The notes beneath the pieces are model-generated. The model was not told the origin of the DNA, made no database searches, and saw nothing but the letters and a program-made list of their open reading frames with translations. A stretch of 64,000 nt of DNA, taken from contig NZ_CP157276.1 in the NCBI RefSeq assembly GCF_040024445.1, positions 1,922,001 to 1,986,000 of the forward strand, in the 5' to 3' direction. Shown here piece after piece: positions 9,854-17,734 of this stretch. Numbering within the stretch: position 1 is the first letter of the stretch; the number at the start of each line of letters is the position of its first letter. The stretch is from Prescottella soli (GTDB lineage: Bacteria; Actinomycetota; Actinomycetes; Mycobacteriales; Mycobacteriaceae). A program made the translations under genes and the position numbers.

Positions 9854-10714
9854 TCAGCCCGGGATCTGCAGGGCCAGATCGTTGCGGTCGAAGTCCGAGA
9901 ACTGCTGGGTGTCAGTGCAGTATCCGCAGCTCGCGCCGAAGAACTCGGTGCGGGCGTTCGGATCGTCGAGTAGCCAGTACCGCAGCCACGCCGTGCTCGG
10001 TCCGCGCATATCGCCGCCGGTGATCGATGTGCCGAAGTGCGTGGCGCCTCGCAGTTCCAGATACTCGGCGGGCACGTGGTCGGCGTCCTCATACATCGCC
10101 CGCACCATCGTCGGCCAGACGATTGCGTCGGCCTCGCCGGCGAGATAGAGAACGGGCTCGTCGATGAGGTCGACATCGTTGAGCGGGCCCGGCTGGATCG
10201 CGACGGCGGTGTCGACGCGGTCGTCGATCGCGGCATTGATCGCCGCAGACCCGCCCTGTGAGTGCCCCACCGCGCCGATGTGTTCCAGGTCGACTTTGCC
10301 GAAGAAGACGCTCGATGGGTCGGCCGCCTTGCCCGCGATGAGGTCGATTCCCGACCGCATGGTGACGGCGAAGTTGCTCGCCGGGGTATTGGCGGCGACC
10401 ACGATGAATCCGTGGCTGGCGTAGTGGCGCAACAACGAGGTGTACGCACCGGGGAGCACGCCGGTCCCGTTCCCCCAGATCACAACGGGATGCTTCTCGC
10501 CGTGTGCGCCGAGCTCACGCGGGTAGTACAGAGTATGTACCAGCCCGATCGAGACGTTCGGCGTGTACGGCCCTGCGCCCGCCCAGTTGTGCCCGACGCT
10601 CGGGATGCCGGGCGTCTCGGCGGCCGCCGTTCCGGCCGGGCCCGTCAGCCCGAGTGTCGCGCACAGCGCAACCGTCGCTGCAGCATTCGCGAACAGTTTG
10701 AGAGATTTTCGCAT
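9854..10714 (-). CDS. Secreted alpha/beta hydrolase (cutinase/PET-hydrolase-like fold)
   Basis: A 286-residue secreted hydrolase. An N-terminal signal peptide (basic MRKSLK, hydrophobic stretch, cleavage near AAAETP at about residue 32) precedes an alpha/beta hydrolase core with nucleophile motif GHSQGGSA and a late THFG motif that may hold the catalytic His. Cys residues near the C-terminus (GASCGYC) could form a disulfide. ATG 10714 has an AAAGG-type site upstream. It is the last gene of an SGNH hydrolase-MFS-hydrolase operon, suggesting extracellular ester hydrolysis plus uptake of the product. Confidence 0.85.
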   Translation of the reverse strand: MRKSLKLFANAAATVALCATLGLTGPAGTAAAETPGIPSVGHNWAGAGPYTPNVSIGLVHTLYYPRELGAHGEKHPVVIWGNGTGVLPGAYTSLLRHYASHGFIVVAANTPASNFAVTMRSGIDLIAGKAADPSSVFFGKVDLEHIGAVGHSQGGSAAINAAIDDRVDTAVAIQPGPLNDVDLIDEPVLYLAGEADAIVWPTMVRAMYEDADHVPAEYLELRGATHFGTSITGGDMRGPSTAWLRYWLLDDPNARTEFFGASCGYCTDTQQFSDFDRNDLALQIPG

Positions 10715-10745
10715 GAAGGAATACCTTTCGAATTGATCGGCACGG

Positions 10746-12095
10746 TCAGTCGGCGAGACTGGACCGCATACGAATCGAGTCCGCATCCACCCGACGGGTA
10801 GCGAGGTAGATGAAAGCTGCGGTCAGCGCAAGCATCAACGGCACCAGGTAGAGCGCGGAGTTGAGCCCCTGGCCCGCGAACTGCGCGACGCCCTGCACGC
10901 CTGCGCTGCGTGCCGCACGTTCTGCGAACCAGTCGGAGATACCGCCGACCACAACCGGTCCGGCAAATCCTCCGAGTAGGTACATCGCGGCGAAGAACAG
11001 CGCGGTTGCGGTGGCACGTAGCTGCGGAACGACAACATCGTGAATCGCGGGATACACGCTCACGTAGAAACCGTAGGCGAGCAGCCAGCCGAGCGAGAAC
11101 AGCAGGGCGAACAGGAATACGCTGCCGCCGTTCTGCATCAGCGCCAACGCGGTGAGCGGCGCCGCGACGGCGGTGGCGACGACGCCGATCATCAGCCGAG
11201 ACCGCGGCGAGGTTGCCGAGGCCCGGTCGGCGTAGCGAGCCCCGAGCAACAGCCCGAACAACCCGGTGAGCCCGACGATGACGCCGGTGACGACGGCCGC
11301 GGACGTCAGTTTCAGTTCGTACTGCCGCATCAGCAGCGGGACCGTGAAGGAGTTGACCGCATAGGCCGCGAAGTTGAAGGTCAGGCCGGCGAGGATCAGC
11401 CAGCGCAGGGTCGGGATCGACAGCAGGAGGCGGATCGGGCGCCGGACCGCACCCGATTCGGCGATCGAAACCTGCTCAGCACCACCGCGTTCGGGATCGC
11501 GCATCCGCAGCATCACGAGCGCGAGGATGACGCCCGGGACCGCGGCGACGAAGAACGGCGCCCGCCACGAGTCGAAGGCCTCGGCGATCCTGCCGACCGT
11601 GAAGTAGGCGAGCATCAGCCCCATCGGGAGTCCCAGCATGAAGATGCCGACGGCACGGGAACGGCGATCGGCCTGGTAGAGGTCGCCGATCATCGAGTTC
11701 GCGGCTGGAGTGAAGGCGGCCTCTCCGACACCGACGCCGAGCCGGACGAGGATGAACAGCATGTAGTTACCCGCTGCCCCGGTGGCTGCGGTCAGGCCAC
11801 TCCACACAAGCAGTCCGACACCGATGATCCCCGGGCGGTTTCCGCGGTCGGCAAGGCGCCCGAGTGGCAGTCCCGCGATCGCGTACACAACGGTGAAGGC
11901 TGACGTGATCAGGCCCAACTGCAGGTCACTGAGGGCGAATTCGTGCTTGATCGGCTCGGCGACGACCGAGGGGATCGACCGGTCGAAGAAGTTGAGGAGG
12001 TTGGCGAGGAACAGGGCGACCAGCGCCCCGCTGAGAATTGTGGTGCGGCCGGTGTCAGGGGCAGGGGCGCCCGTCACGGTTCTAGGCAGCGACAT
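10746..12095 (-). CDS. MFS transporter
   Basis: A 449-residue major facilitator with the TM2-TM3 loop motif GRLADRGNRP and acidic/aromatic residues in TM1 (NLLNFFDRS), resembling organic-anion/sugar-phosphate-like MFS carriers. The open frame extends upstream in a proline-rich non-membrane stretch; ATG 12095 (MSLPRTV) is the sensible start. It lies 52 bp downstream of the SGNH hydrolase and 31 bp upstream of the secreted hydrolase, so all three are probably co-transcribed and deal with one exogenous ester. Confidence 0.88.
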   Translation of the reverse strand: MSLPRTVTGAPAPDTGRTTILSGALVALFLANLLNFFDRSIPSVVAEPIKHEFALSDLQLGLITSAFTVVYAIAGLPLGRLADRGNRPGIIGVGLLVWSGLTAATGAAGNYMLFILVRLGVGVGEAAFTPAANSMIGDLYQADRRSRAVGIFMLGLPMGLMLAYFTVGRIAEAFDSWRAPFFVAAVPGVILALVMLRMRDPERGGAEQVSIAESGAVRRPIRLLLSIPTLRWLILAGLTFNFAAYAVNSFTVPLLMRQYELKLTSAAVVTGVIVGLTGLFGLLLGARYADRASATSPRSRLMIGVVATAVAAPLTALALMQNGGSVFLFALLFSLGWLLAYGFYVSVYPAIHDVVVPQLRATATALFFAAMYLLGGFAGPVVVGGISDWFAERAARSAGVQGVAQFAGQGLNSALYLVPLMLALTAAFIYLATRRVDADSIRMRSSLAD

Positions 12096-12147
12096 GGGAG
12101 TCCTCGGTGTCGAAGGGGAAGGGTGGCGTGCAGGCCGAAAGGGCGGA

Positions 12148-13014
12148 TCAGCGGATCTGTTCGGCGACGTAGGCGCCGATCGCCTGCATGCCCAATGCGG
12201 TCGGGTGAAGTGGTACAGCGGATTCAGCGGGCACGACGCCGGCATAGTGCGCCCGGCTCACGTCGGCGCAGATGTCGTGCCCGGAGGTCACCGTTCGGAT
12301 ATCGACGAATGCCATTGCACGGGAACGCGCCTGCGCTGCCATGGCGTCGTCGACGGAATCGATGACGTCCTGCAGGTAGTCGGCGTCGCGCGGCCACATC
12401 GGTTGCCGGTCGGGGCATCCGCCCGGGGGCGTGTAGGTGCCGTAGCCGACGACGACGATCTCGGCGTTCGGCGCGTGTGCCCGGATCGCGTCGAGCGCCA
12501 TTCCCCATTGCGGGGCGACCTGGTCGATGAGCGCACGCTGCTGGTCTACACCACCGGCGGTGAACGCCTCGGCACACGAGTTGCCGAACGGCTCCGGAAG
12601 CGGGTTGAGGCAGCGGAGTGCCGTGGTGAACAGATTGATGTCGTTGGCGCCGATGGTGACGGTGACGAGGTCGGTGTCGGCGCTCAGCGCCTCGACCTGC
12701 ACCGGCACCGGACCGGCGAGAGTGTGTTGCGGGGTGGCGGTGACGTGACTGCTACGCGCGGACGAGCACGTGACGTCGGTGAGATCGGCACCGAGGGAAG
12801 CAGCGACCACCGCGGGATAGTTGTTGTGCGACCGGAGGCAGCCGGGACTGGAGAGGTCCTGGTCCGGAATGAGCGGTCCCGCGGCGGCCGAATCGCCCAG
12901 CGCGACATACGCGAGTGGCGGTTCCGCCGGGTGAGCCACGGAGGTACCGGCAGCGACGACCTGCAGACAGGCCGCGACAGTTGCGGCGCAGACGGTTCGG
13001 ATCACGGAATGCAC
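12148..13014 (-). CDS. Secreted SGNH/GDSL-family hydrolase
   Basis: A 288-residue lipase/esterase of the SGNH superfamily. After a signal peptide (to about residue 30, AHPAEP) it shows block I ALGDSAAAGP with the catalytic Ser, the block III-like Asn motif IGANDINLF, and a C-terminal HPTALGMQ carrying the catalytic His. Several Cys residues suggest disulfides, as in secreted actinobacterial lipases. I chose GTG 13014 because GAAGGAGG is correctly spaced upstream; the longer frame starts before that site. It is the first gene of a three-gene operon and divergent from a PucR-type regulator. Confidence 0.88.
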   Translation of the reverse strand: MHSVIRTVCAATVAACLQVVAAGTSVAHPAEPPLAYVALGDSAAAGPLIPDQDLSSPGCLRSHNNYPAVVAASLGADLTDVTCSSARSSHVTATPQHTLAGPVPVQVEALSADTDLVTVTIGANDINLFTTALRCLNPLPEPFGNSCAEAFTAGGVDQQRALIDQVAPQWGMALDAIRAHAPNAEIVVVGYGTYTPPGGCPDRQPMWPRDADYLQDVIDSVDDAMAAQARSRAMAFVDIRTVTSGHDICADVSRAHYAGVVPAESAVPLHPTALGMQAIGAYVAEQIR

Positions 13015-13155
13015 GGCGGACACCTCCTTCGGCCGGCGGGCAGGCCCCATGCGGTCGGACTTGTCGATTTCGGAGTGATGCGTATTACATACTCACCGGA
13101 AAGTGACAGGTCGTCGTTGTCTGGGCGAACCGACTATCGGAGGAGTGTTGTTCCT

Positions 13156-14439
13156 GTGGACAAAACCATCGTCATCGGTGGCCGACCGGTGGCCGATCAG
13201 CTCGCGCAACACACCCACACAATCGTGGCGGACACGGTCGAGTTGGTATGGAGACAGGTGCCGTTCTATCGGTCGCTGCCGGAAGAAGCAGTCCGCAGCG
13301 ACGTCACGGCGATCATCCGGTGCAACTTCGAGGTACTCATCGCGAGCCTGCGGTCGTTGCGGACGACGGACGACGCGGGATTGATCCGGATCCGCGAGTC
13401 GGCGCAGCGGCGGGCCGAGGAACTGGTTCCACTCGCAGAGGTGCTGCACGCGTATCACCTCGCCGTCGATCACTGGTGGAAAGTGATCGGTGACCTCGCC
13501 GGACCCGAGGACACCACCGACCTGTCGCGGGCCGGGACGCTGCTGCACAAGCACCTGCTGGCGGCCACCACCGCCGTGTTGGCAGGCTACGGCTCGGATC
13601 CGGCGGTTCATGGCCAGGACGACTCGGCGCGACGAGACTTGTTCTTGGAGTTGACGTCCGGCTCGAACACGACGGGGACGGCGGAGCGGTTCGGTATCGA
13701 CCTTCCGCGCTTGTACTGGGTGCTGTCGCTCCATGTCGAACCCCACCCGGACGAGCGGTCCGCCGACATCGACACAGTGGTGGCAGAACGCCGGAAGGTT
13801 CGCCGGTTGCAGCGCGAGTTGGACAACGTGGGCCGCGACAACGCGTTGAGCATGCTCACCAGTAGCGGCGGCGGTGTCCTGATCCCGATTCTCGAGCCCG
13901 ACCCTGGGGTGGACGACTGGCACGACAGCCCCCAGTACGCGCTACTCAGCCGGAACCTGCGGGACATGGAACGGACGATCGGTGCCGCGGTCCTGACCGC
14001 AGTGTCGGTGGCCGCGCCGCCGGAAGTGCCACAGGCGTACGAGCATGCTCGGGAGATCCTCGACGTCGCCCGGCGCAGCGGGCGCGGCAACGGCACCGTG
14101 CGACTCCAGGACGTCGCGCTCGAATATCAACTCACCCGGCCGAGCGCAGCGACACCGCTGCTGGCGGATCTTCTATCGCCGTTGGGGTCTCACCCGGTCG
14201 TGCTCGAAACCCTGGAGTCGTACCTCGATGCCCGATGCGACCGCGCCGCCGCGGCCGCTGCGTTGCACGTGCACCCGAACACGGTGGCCTACAGGCTGCG
14301 AAAGGTCGCCGCACTCACCGGCCTGGACGTCGGGACCGCACCCGACCTGGTGCGGCTCGTGGCGGCGGTGGCGGCGAGGAGGGCGATGGACGTGAACCAG
14401 ACTGCTCGGGCTGCGAGACCCGCACCCTCCCCGGCGTAG
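13156..14439 (+). CDS. PucR/CdaR-type transcriptional regulator
   Basis: A 427-residue regulator. The C-terminus has the PucR-type HTH (LHVHPNTVAYRLRKVAALTG, about residues 378-397) and the middle a degenerate GGDEF-like CdaR domain. The N-terminal third is helical and may be a sensory domain. GTG 13156 is preceded by AGGAG; the frame is open far upstream but that part reads antisense through the SGNH hydrolase. It is divergent from the SGNH-MFS-hydrolase operon and probably activates it. Confidence 0.85.
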   Translation: MDKTIVIGGRPVADQLAQHTHTIVADTVELVWRQVPFYRSLPEEAVRSDVTAIIRCNFEVLIASLRSLRTTDDAGLIRIRESAQRRAEELVPLAEVLHAYHLAVDHWWKVIGDLAGPEDTTDLSRAGTLLHKHLLAATTAVLAGYGSDPAVHGQDDSARRDLFLELTSGSNTTGTAERFGIDLPRLYWVLSLHVEPHPDERSADIDTVVAERRKVRRLQRELDNVGRDNALSMLTSSGGGVLIPILEPDPGVDDWHDSPQYALLSRNLRDMERTIGAAVLTAVSVAAPPEVPQAYEHAREILDVARRSGRGNGTVRLQDVALEYQLTRPSAATPLLADLLSPLGSHPVVLETLESYLDARCDRAAAAAALHVHPNTVAYRLRKVAALTGLDVGTAPDLVRLVAAVAARRAMDVNQTARAARPAPSPA

Positions 14440-14468
14440 ATCGTCACGGCTCCCCCACCGAACCCGAA

Positions 14469-14513
14469 AACGCCTGTGCCCCTGCCGAACAAGTCGGCAG
14501 GGGCACAGGCGTT
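14469..14513. terminator. Strong bidirectional terminator
   Basis: Perfect 20-bp arms (AACGCCTGTGCCCCTGCCGA and its complement) around a 5-nt loop, between the convergent PucR-type regulator and kshA. Confidence 0.9.
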
Positions 14514-14526
14514 GCAGTCGACGGAC

Positions 14527-15687
14527 CTAGACGTCCGCGACCAGCTCGACGGGCTTGACGCCGTTCGCGACGTTGTCCGCGACCACGTCGCGCCAGTTCT
14601 GCTGGGCGCGGGTCGTGTCGACCTCGAACTCGAAGCGCTTGGTCATGTCCTCGGTGACGTCCTCGACGTCCACGTAGAACTGCTGGTACCAGCGACGCAG
14701 CTGGTAGACCGGGCCGTCTTCCTCGGTCAGCAGCGGGTTCTCGATGCGGCTCTTGTGGTTCCAGATCGCGATGTCCTGCTTGAACTGGTGCTCGACACCC
14801 TCGGTGAACTGCTCGGCCATCGCCTTGGCGTCCTCGTCCGACAGACCCTCGGTCCGCTTGACGATGGTGCCCCACTGCAGGATGAACGAGTTGTTCGTGA
14901 TCGGGTAGTGGCAGTTGGCCAGCTTGGTCTCGACCTTGATGTCGCCCGCAACCGTGTAGACGGTGTCGAGCATGAAGGACGGACCGAAGTACGACGCGTC
15001 CGAGATCGTCTCGGCCTCAGCCATTCCCAGCTGAACGCCGGTCTGGATATCATCACGGCCGCCCGAGCGCATCACCTGGGTCGCGACGTGACCCTCGAAG
15101 ATGTTCTTGAAGTAGGTCGGGATCTGGAAGTGCACGTAGAAGAAGTGCGCCATGTCCACCACGTTGTCGACGATCTCGCGGCAGTGCGAGCCCTCGACTA
15201 CGTAGGTGTTCCAACTCCAGTCGCTCCAGCCGCCCTCGTCGTAGCCCTCGATCTGCGGGATCGTGACGTCGGCCGGCGGCGGGTTGCCCTGCGGGTCGTT
15301 GTAGACGAAGAACAGGCCGTTGCGCTCGAGCTTGACCCACGACTTGGTCTTGGCGACCGGAGGAACACGACGCGCGTAAGGGATCTCGGTGCACTTGCCC
15401 TTGCCGTTCCAGCGCCAGTCGTGGAACGGGCAGGCGATGGTGTCGCCCTTGATCTCGCCCATCGCGAGGTTGCCACCCATGTGGCGGCAGAACGCATCGA
15501 GGACCTGCAGCTCGCCCTTGCTGTCCTCGAACACGACCAGGTCGGTGCCGAAGATCTTGACCTGGTGCGGCTTTCCGTCGCGGAAGTCCTGGGCACGGCC
15601 GATGCAGTGCCAGCCACGCGCGAAGCGGTCGGGGTTGCTACCCGCCACGATCTCCCGGACCTCGACGTCGTCGGAAATCTCGGTCAT
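14527..15687 (-). CDS. kshA: 3-ketosteroid 9-alpha-hydroxylase oxygenase subunit
   Basis: The 386-residue Rieske oxygenase component of KshAB, which hydroxylates C9 of 3-ketosteroids and with KstD opens ring B. Rieske ligands are Cys67, His69, Cys86 and His89 (CRH and CPFH). The mononuclear iron site is in NVVDMAHFFYVHF, with His181 and His186 at the positions known for KshA. Length and sequence match KshA closely. ATG 15687 has AAGGAGG upstream. The reductase KshB is not in this window. A core KstR-type half-site pair AACTGGTT lies about 75 bp upstream (15761-15768). Confidence 0.95.
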   Translation of the reverse strand: MTEISDDVEVREIVAGSNPDRFARGWHCIGRAQDFRDGKPHQVKIFGTDLVVFEDSKGELQVLDAFCRHMGGNLAMGEIKGDTIACPFHDWRWNGKGKCTEIPYARRVPPVAKTKSWVKLERNGLFFVYNDPQGNPPPADVTIPQIEGYDEGGWSDWSWNTYVVEGSHCREIVDNVVDMAHFFYVHFQIPTYFKNIFEGHVATQVMRSGGRDDIQTGVQLGMAEAETISDASYFGPSFMLDTVYTVAGDIKVETKLANCHYPITNNSFILQWGTIVKRTEGLSDEDAKAMAEQFTEGVEHQFKQDIAIWNHKSRIENPLLTEEDGPVYQLRRWYQQFYVDVEDVTEDMTKRFEFEVDTTRAQQNWRDVVADNVANGVKPVELVADV

Positions 15688-15760
15688 CTTGCCTCCTTCG
15701 AAAAAGTGAGCGCTCCCGCCCTTGCGCGAGGAGCGCGTGAAAAATCCGGAACTGCAGAGA

Positions 15761-15768
15761 AACTGGTT
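15761..15768. promoter_or_regulatory. Possible KstR core site before kshA
   Basis: AACTGGTT fits the AACnnGTT core of the KstR operator, but the flanking bases do not match the extended motif. It lies between the small gene and kshA. Confidence 0.25.
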
Positions 15769-15775
15769 CCGTCGC

Positions 15776-16048
15776 TTACGAGTAGGGACGGACTTCCTCG
15801 GTCGACCCCGAGACCGGCACGGTGCGGTACGACTCGCCGAGGCGCCCCTCGGCGACGGCTTCGTCGATGCTCTTGTTCAGTGCACTGCACGTCCGCACAT
15901 ACATGCTGTGCGTTCCGTTGGCCGCGGCCTCACGGAACTCGGCGCACGCCGTCTCCGCGTCCTCGAGCCACTGGGTGCTGGTGTGTGTCGAGCTGTACTT
16001 CTCGACGAGTACGCGGTTACCGCACGATCCGCATTCGACCGGCTGCAT
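15776..16048 (-). CDS. Small conserved protein upstream of kshA
   Basis: A 90-residue soluble protein whose N-terminus carries a CGSCG motif (MQPVECGSCG) that might bind a metal, followed by a helical segment with two further Cys residues. ATG 16048 has GGAAGG seven bases upstream. It lies 88 bp before kshA on the same strand and may be co-transcribed. Small unknown proteins beside kshA occur in related actinobacteria, to my recollection; no function can be read from sequence. Confidence 0.7.
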   Translation of the reverse strand: MQPVECGSCGNRVLVEKYSSTHTSTQWLEDAETACAEFREAAANGTHSMYVRTCSALNKSIDEAVAEGRLGESYRTVPVSGSTEEVRPYS

Positions 16049-16149
16049 TGCGCGATCCTTCCGTTCGGAACTGTGTCCGGCCAGCGTACGAGCAGTGAGC
16101 GCGCTCTCTCTGGTCGATTTCCGTTGAGCGGTAAAGTATTCGACCGCAA

Positions 16150-16904
16150 CTACCTCAGGAAGGCCTGTCCTCCGTCGACCGGAAGTGAATGGCCGGTTAT
16201 GTACCGCGCGGCGGAACTGCACAGGAACACCACGGCCGGCCCGATGTCGGTCTCGGCGTCACCCAGACGCCCCAGCGGCACGCTCCGCAGGTACTCGTCG
16301 TATGCCTCCGGATGGAGTTCGGCCCACTCGTCCATCAACGGTGACGACGCCAGCGGCAGAATCGCATTGACGCGGATGCCGTCGCCGCCCCACTCGCACG
16401 CCGCCGTCCGGGTCAGCACCCGCACGGCCTCCTTGGCCGCCGCGTAGGCACCCGTACCCGTCGGATCCCACTTCATGCCGGCGGCGGATCCGAGGTTGAC
16501 GATCGACCCACGCCCCTTCAGGTGCGGGTGGCACGCGCGCATCAGACGCAGCGTCGCCAACGGCCCCGAATTCATGCTGCCGTGATAGTCGTCCTCGCTG
16601 ACGTCCAGCAGAGTGCCGTGGGCCGGAGTCTGCGCGTTGTTCACGAGGATCGACAGACTTCCGTACTTCTCGACCACATCCGCGATCACCCCGTCGATCT
16701 GCCCGGGATCGGTCACGTCGCACCGGAGTGCGACGGCCTCGCCTCCCCGGCGGCCGATCTCGTCGGCGGTGTCGACGACCTTCGACAGGTCCGCCCGACC
16801 ACAGCGACGCGCGCCCCCGCGGCCGCCAGCGCCAGGGCGATTCCACGTCCGATCCCCTGGCCGGCACCCGTCACCAGCGCGACGTCGCCCTCGAGTACAC
16901 CCAT
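16150..16904 (-). pseudogene. Short-chain dehydrogenase/reductase interrupted by a frameshift
   Basis: An SDR in two frames. ATG 16904 (with AGGAG upstream) starts MGVLEGDVALVTGAGQGIGR, the Rossmann TGxxxGIG motif, and reads to VVGRT. The rest (LSKVVDTADEIG, then NNAQ, the active-site region YAAAKEA and SLPVDGG) continues in another frame. One missing base near 16788 (CGGACCTG where CGGACCCTG would restore the frame) explains it. Either this is a true pseudogene or a base-call error. It is divergent from the TetR gene at 17081, sharing the dyad at 16966, and is probably its target. Confidence 0.8.
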
Positions 16905-16965
16905 TGCTGCTCCTGACTCCCGCTCTCTCGGCCACAAGACGGGACCATTGTGATCCAAGACACCG

Positions 16966-16985
16966 GATTGAGCAAACGCTCAATC
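16966..16985. promoter_or_regulatory. TetR-type operator GATTGAGC-N4-GCTCAATC
   Basis: Perfect 8-bp arms around AAAC, in the 176-bp region between the divergent SDR and TetR genes. It is almost identical to the dyad at 5097-5116 before the IclR gene. Confidence 0.7.
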
Positions 16986-17080
16986 AATGTAGGATTGCCT
17001 CGCAGGGACCGGTGGCCGCCGAACGGGCACGGGTAGCATGAGGCGCCACAGAATCGACCCAGGTACAGGGGGAAATCCAC

Positions 17081-17662
17081 ATGGATCCGCAGGAACGACG
17101 GCGTCAGATCCTCGATCGTTCCGGCGAGATATTCGCGACCAAGGGCATCTCGGCGACAACCGTGCGCGAGATCGCCGATGCGTGCGGGGTGTACTCCGGC
17201 ACGCTGTACCACTACTTCCCGTCCAAGGACGCCATCGTCACCGAGATCATCCGGGTCTATGTGGACGAGCTCTACGAACGCTGCACCGAAGTAATCGACC
17301 GGCAGCTCCCGCCCATCGAGCGGCTCGAGGCCCTCGTCCTCGTGGCGATCGACGCGGCCGAGAACCACCGCCATGCCACCGCGATCTGGCAGGTCGAGAC
17401 CGACTACATGCGTGACAAGATGCTCGAGGCCAGCCTGGGCGACAAGGGCGACTTCGCGGCCGGCTTATGGATGCAGTGCCTCACGGAGGCACAGGCCGAC
17501 GGCGAACTGCGCTCGGACATCGACGCCGCCACCTTCTATCAGCTGATGCGAGACTCGGTGTGGCTCACCAGTCGGTGGTTCCGCGCGTCACCGAAGAAGT
17601 CCAACGCCGATTTCGCGCACGAGATCACGTCGATCTACATCGACGGGCTCCGCGTGCGCTGA
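17081..17662 (+). CDS. TetR-family regulator (KstR2-like)
   Basis: A 193-residue TetR protein: HTH in about residues 7-50 (TTVREIADACGVYSGTLYHYF), then a ligand domain ending DSVWLTSRWFR. That ending resembles mycobacterial KstR2 (DTTWVSVRWYR in my recollection). KstR2 represses late cholesterol catabolism genes in response to a CoA thioester. However, the operator here (16966) does not fit the KstR2 consensus, so this is a relative rather than a certain orthologue. It likely controls the divergent SDR, itself, and perhaps the IclR gene at 5154. Confidence 0.85.
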   Translation: MDPQERRRQILDRSGEIFATKGISATTVREIADACGVYSGTLYHYFPSKDAIVTEIIRVYVDELYERCTEVIDRQLPPIERLEALVLVAIDAAENHRHATAIWQVETDYMRDKMLEASLGDKGDFAAGLWMQCLTEAQADGELRSDIDAATFYQLMRDSVWLTSRWFRASPKKSNADFAHEITSIYIDGLRVR

Positions 17663-17678
17663 CGCCGCTGACACGACG

Positions 17679-17719
17679 AAGGGCGGGGCAGGCGAACCGA
17701 ATTCGCCTGCCCCGCCCTT
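17679..17719. terminator. Bidirectional hairpin terminator
   Basis: Perfect 18-bp arms (AAGGGCGGGGCAGGCGAA and complement) with a 5-nt loop between the TetR gene and the convergent clpC-like gene. Confidence 0.88.
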
Positions 17720-17734
17720 CTCGTACTCGTCGGA

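Noticed and set aside
11782-13155. Upstream extension of the PucR-type regulator
   Set aside because: Reads antisense through MFS and SGNH genes; the regulator domains and a ribosome site start at 13156.
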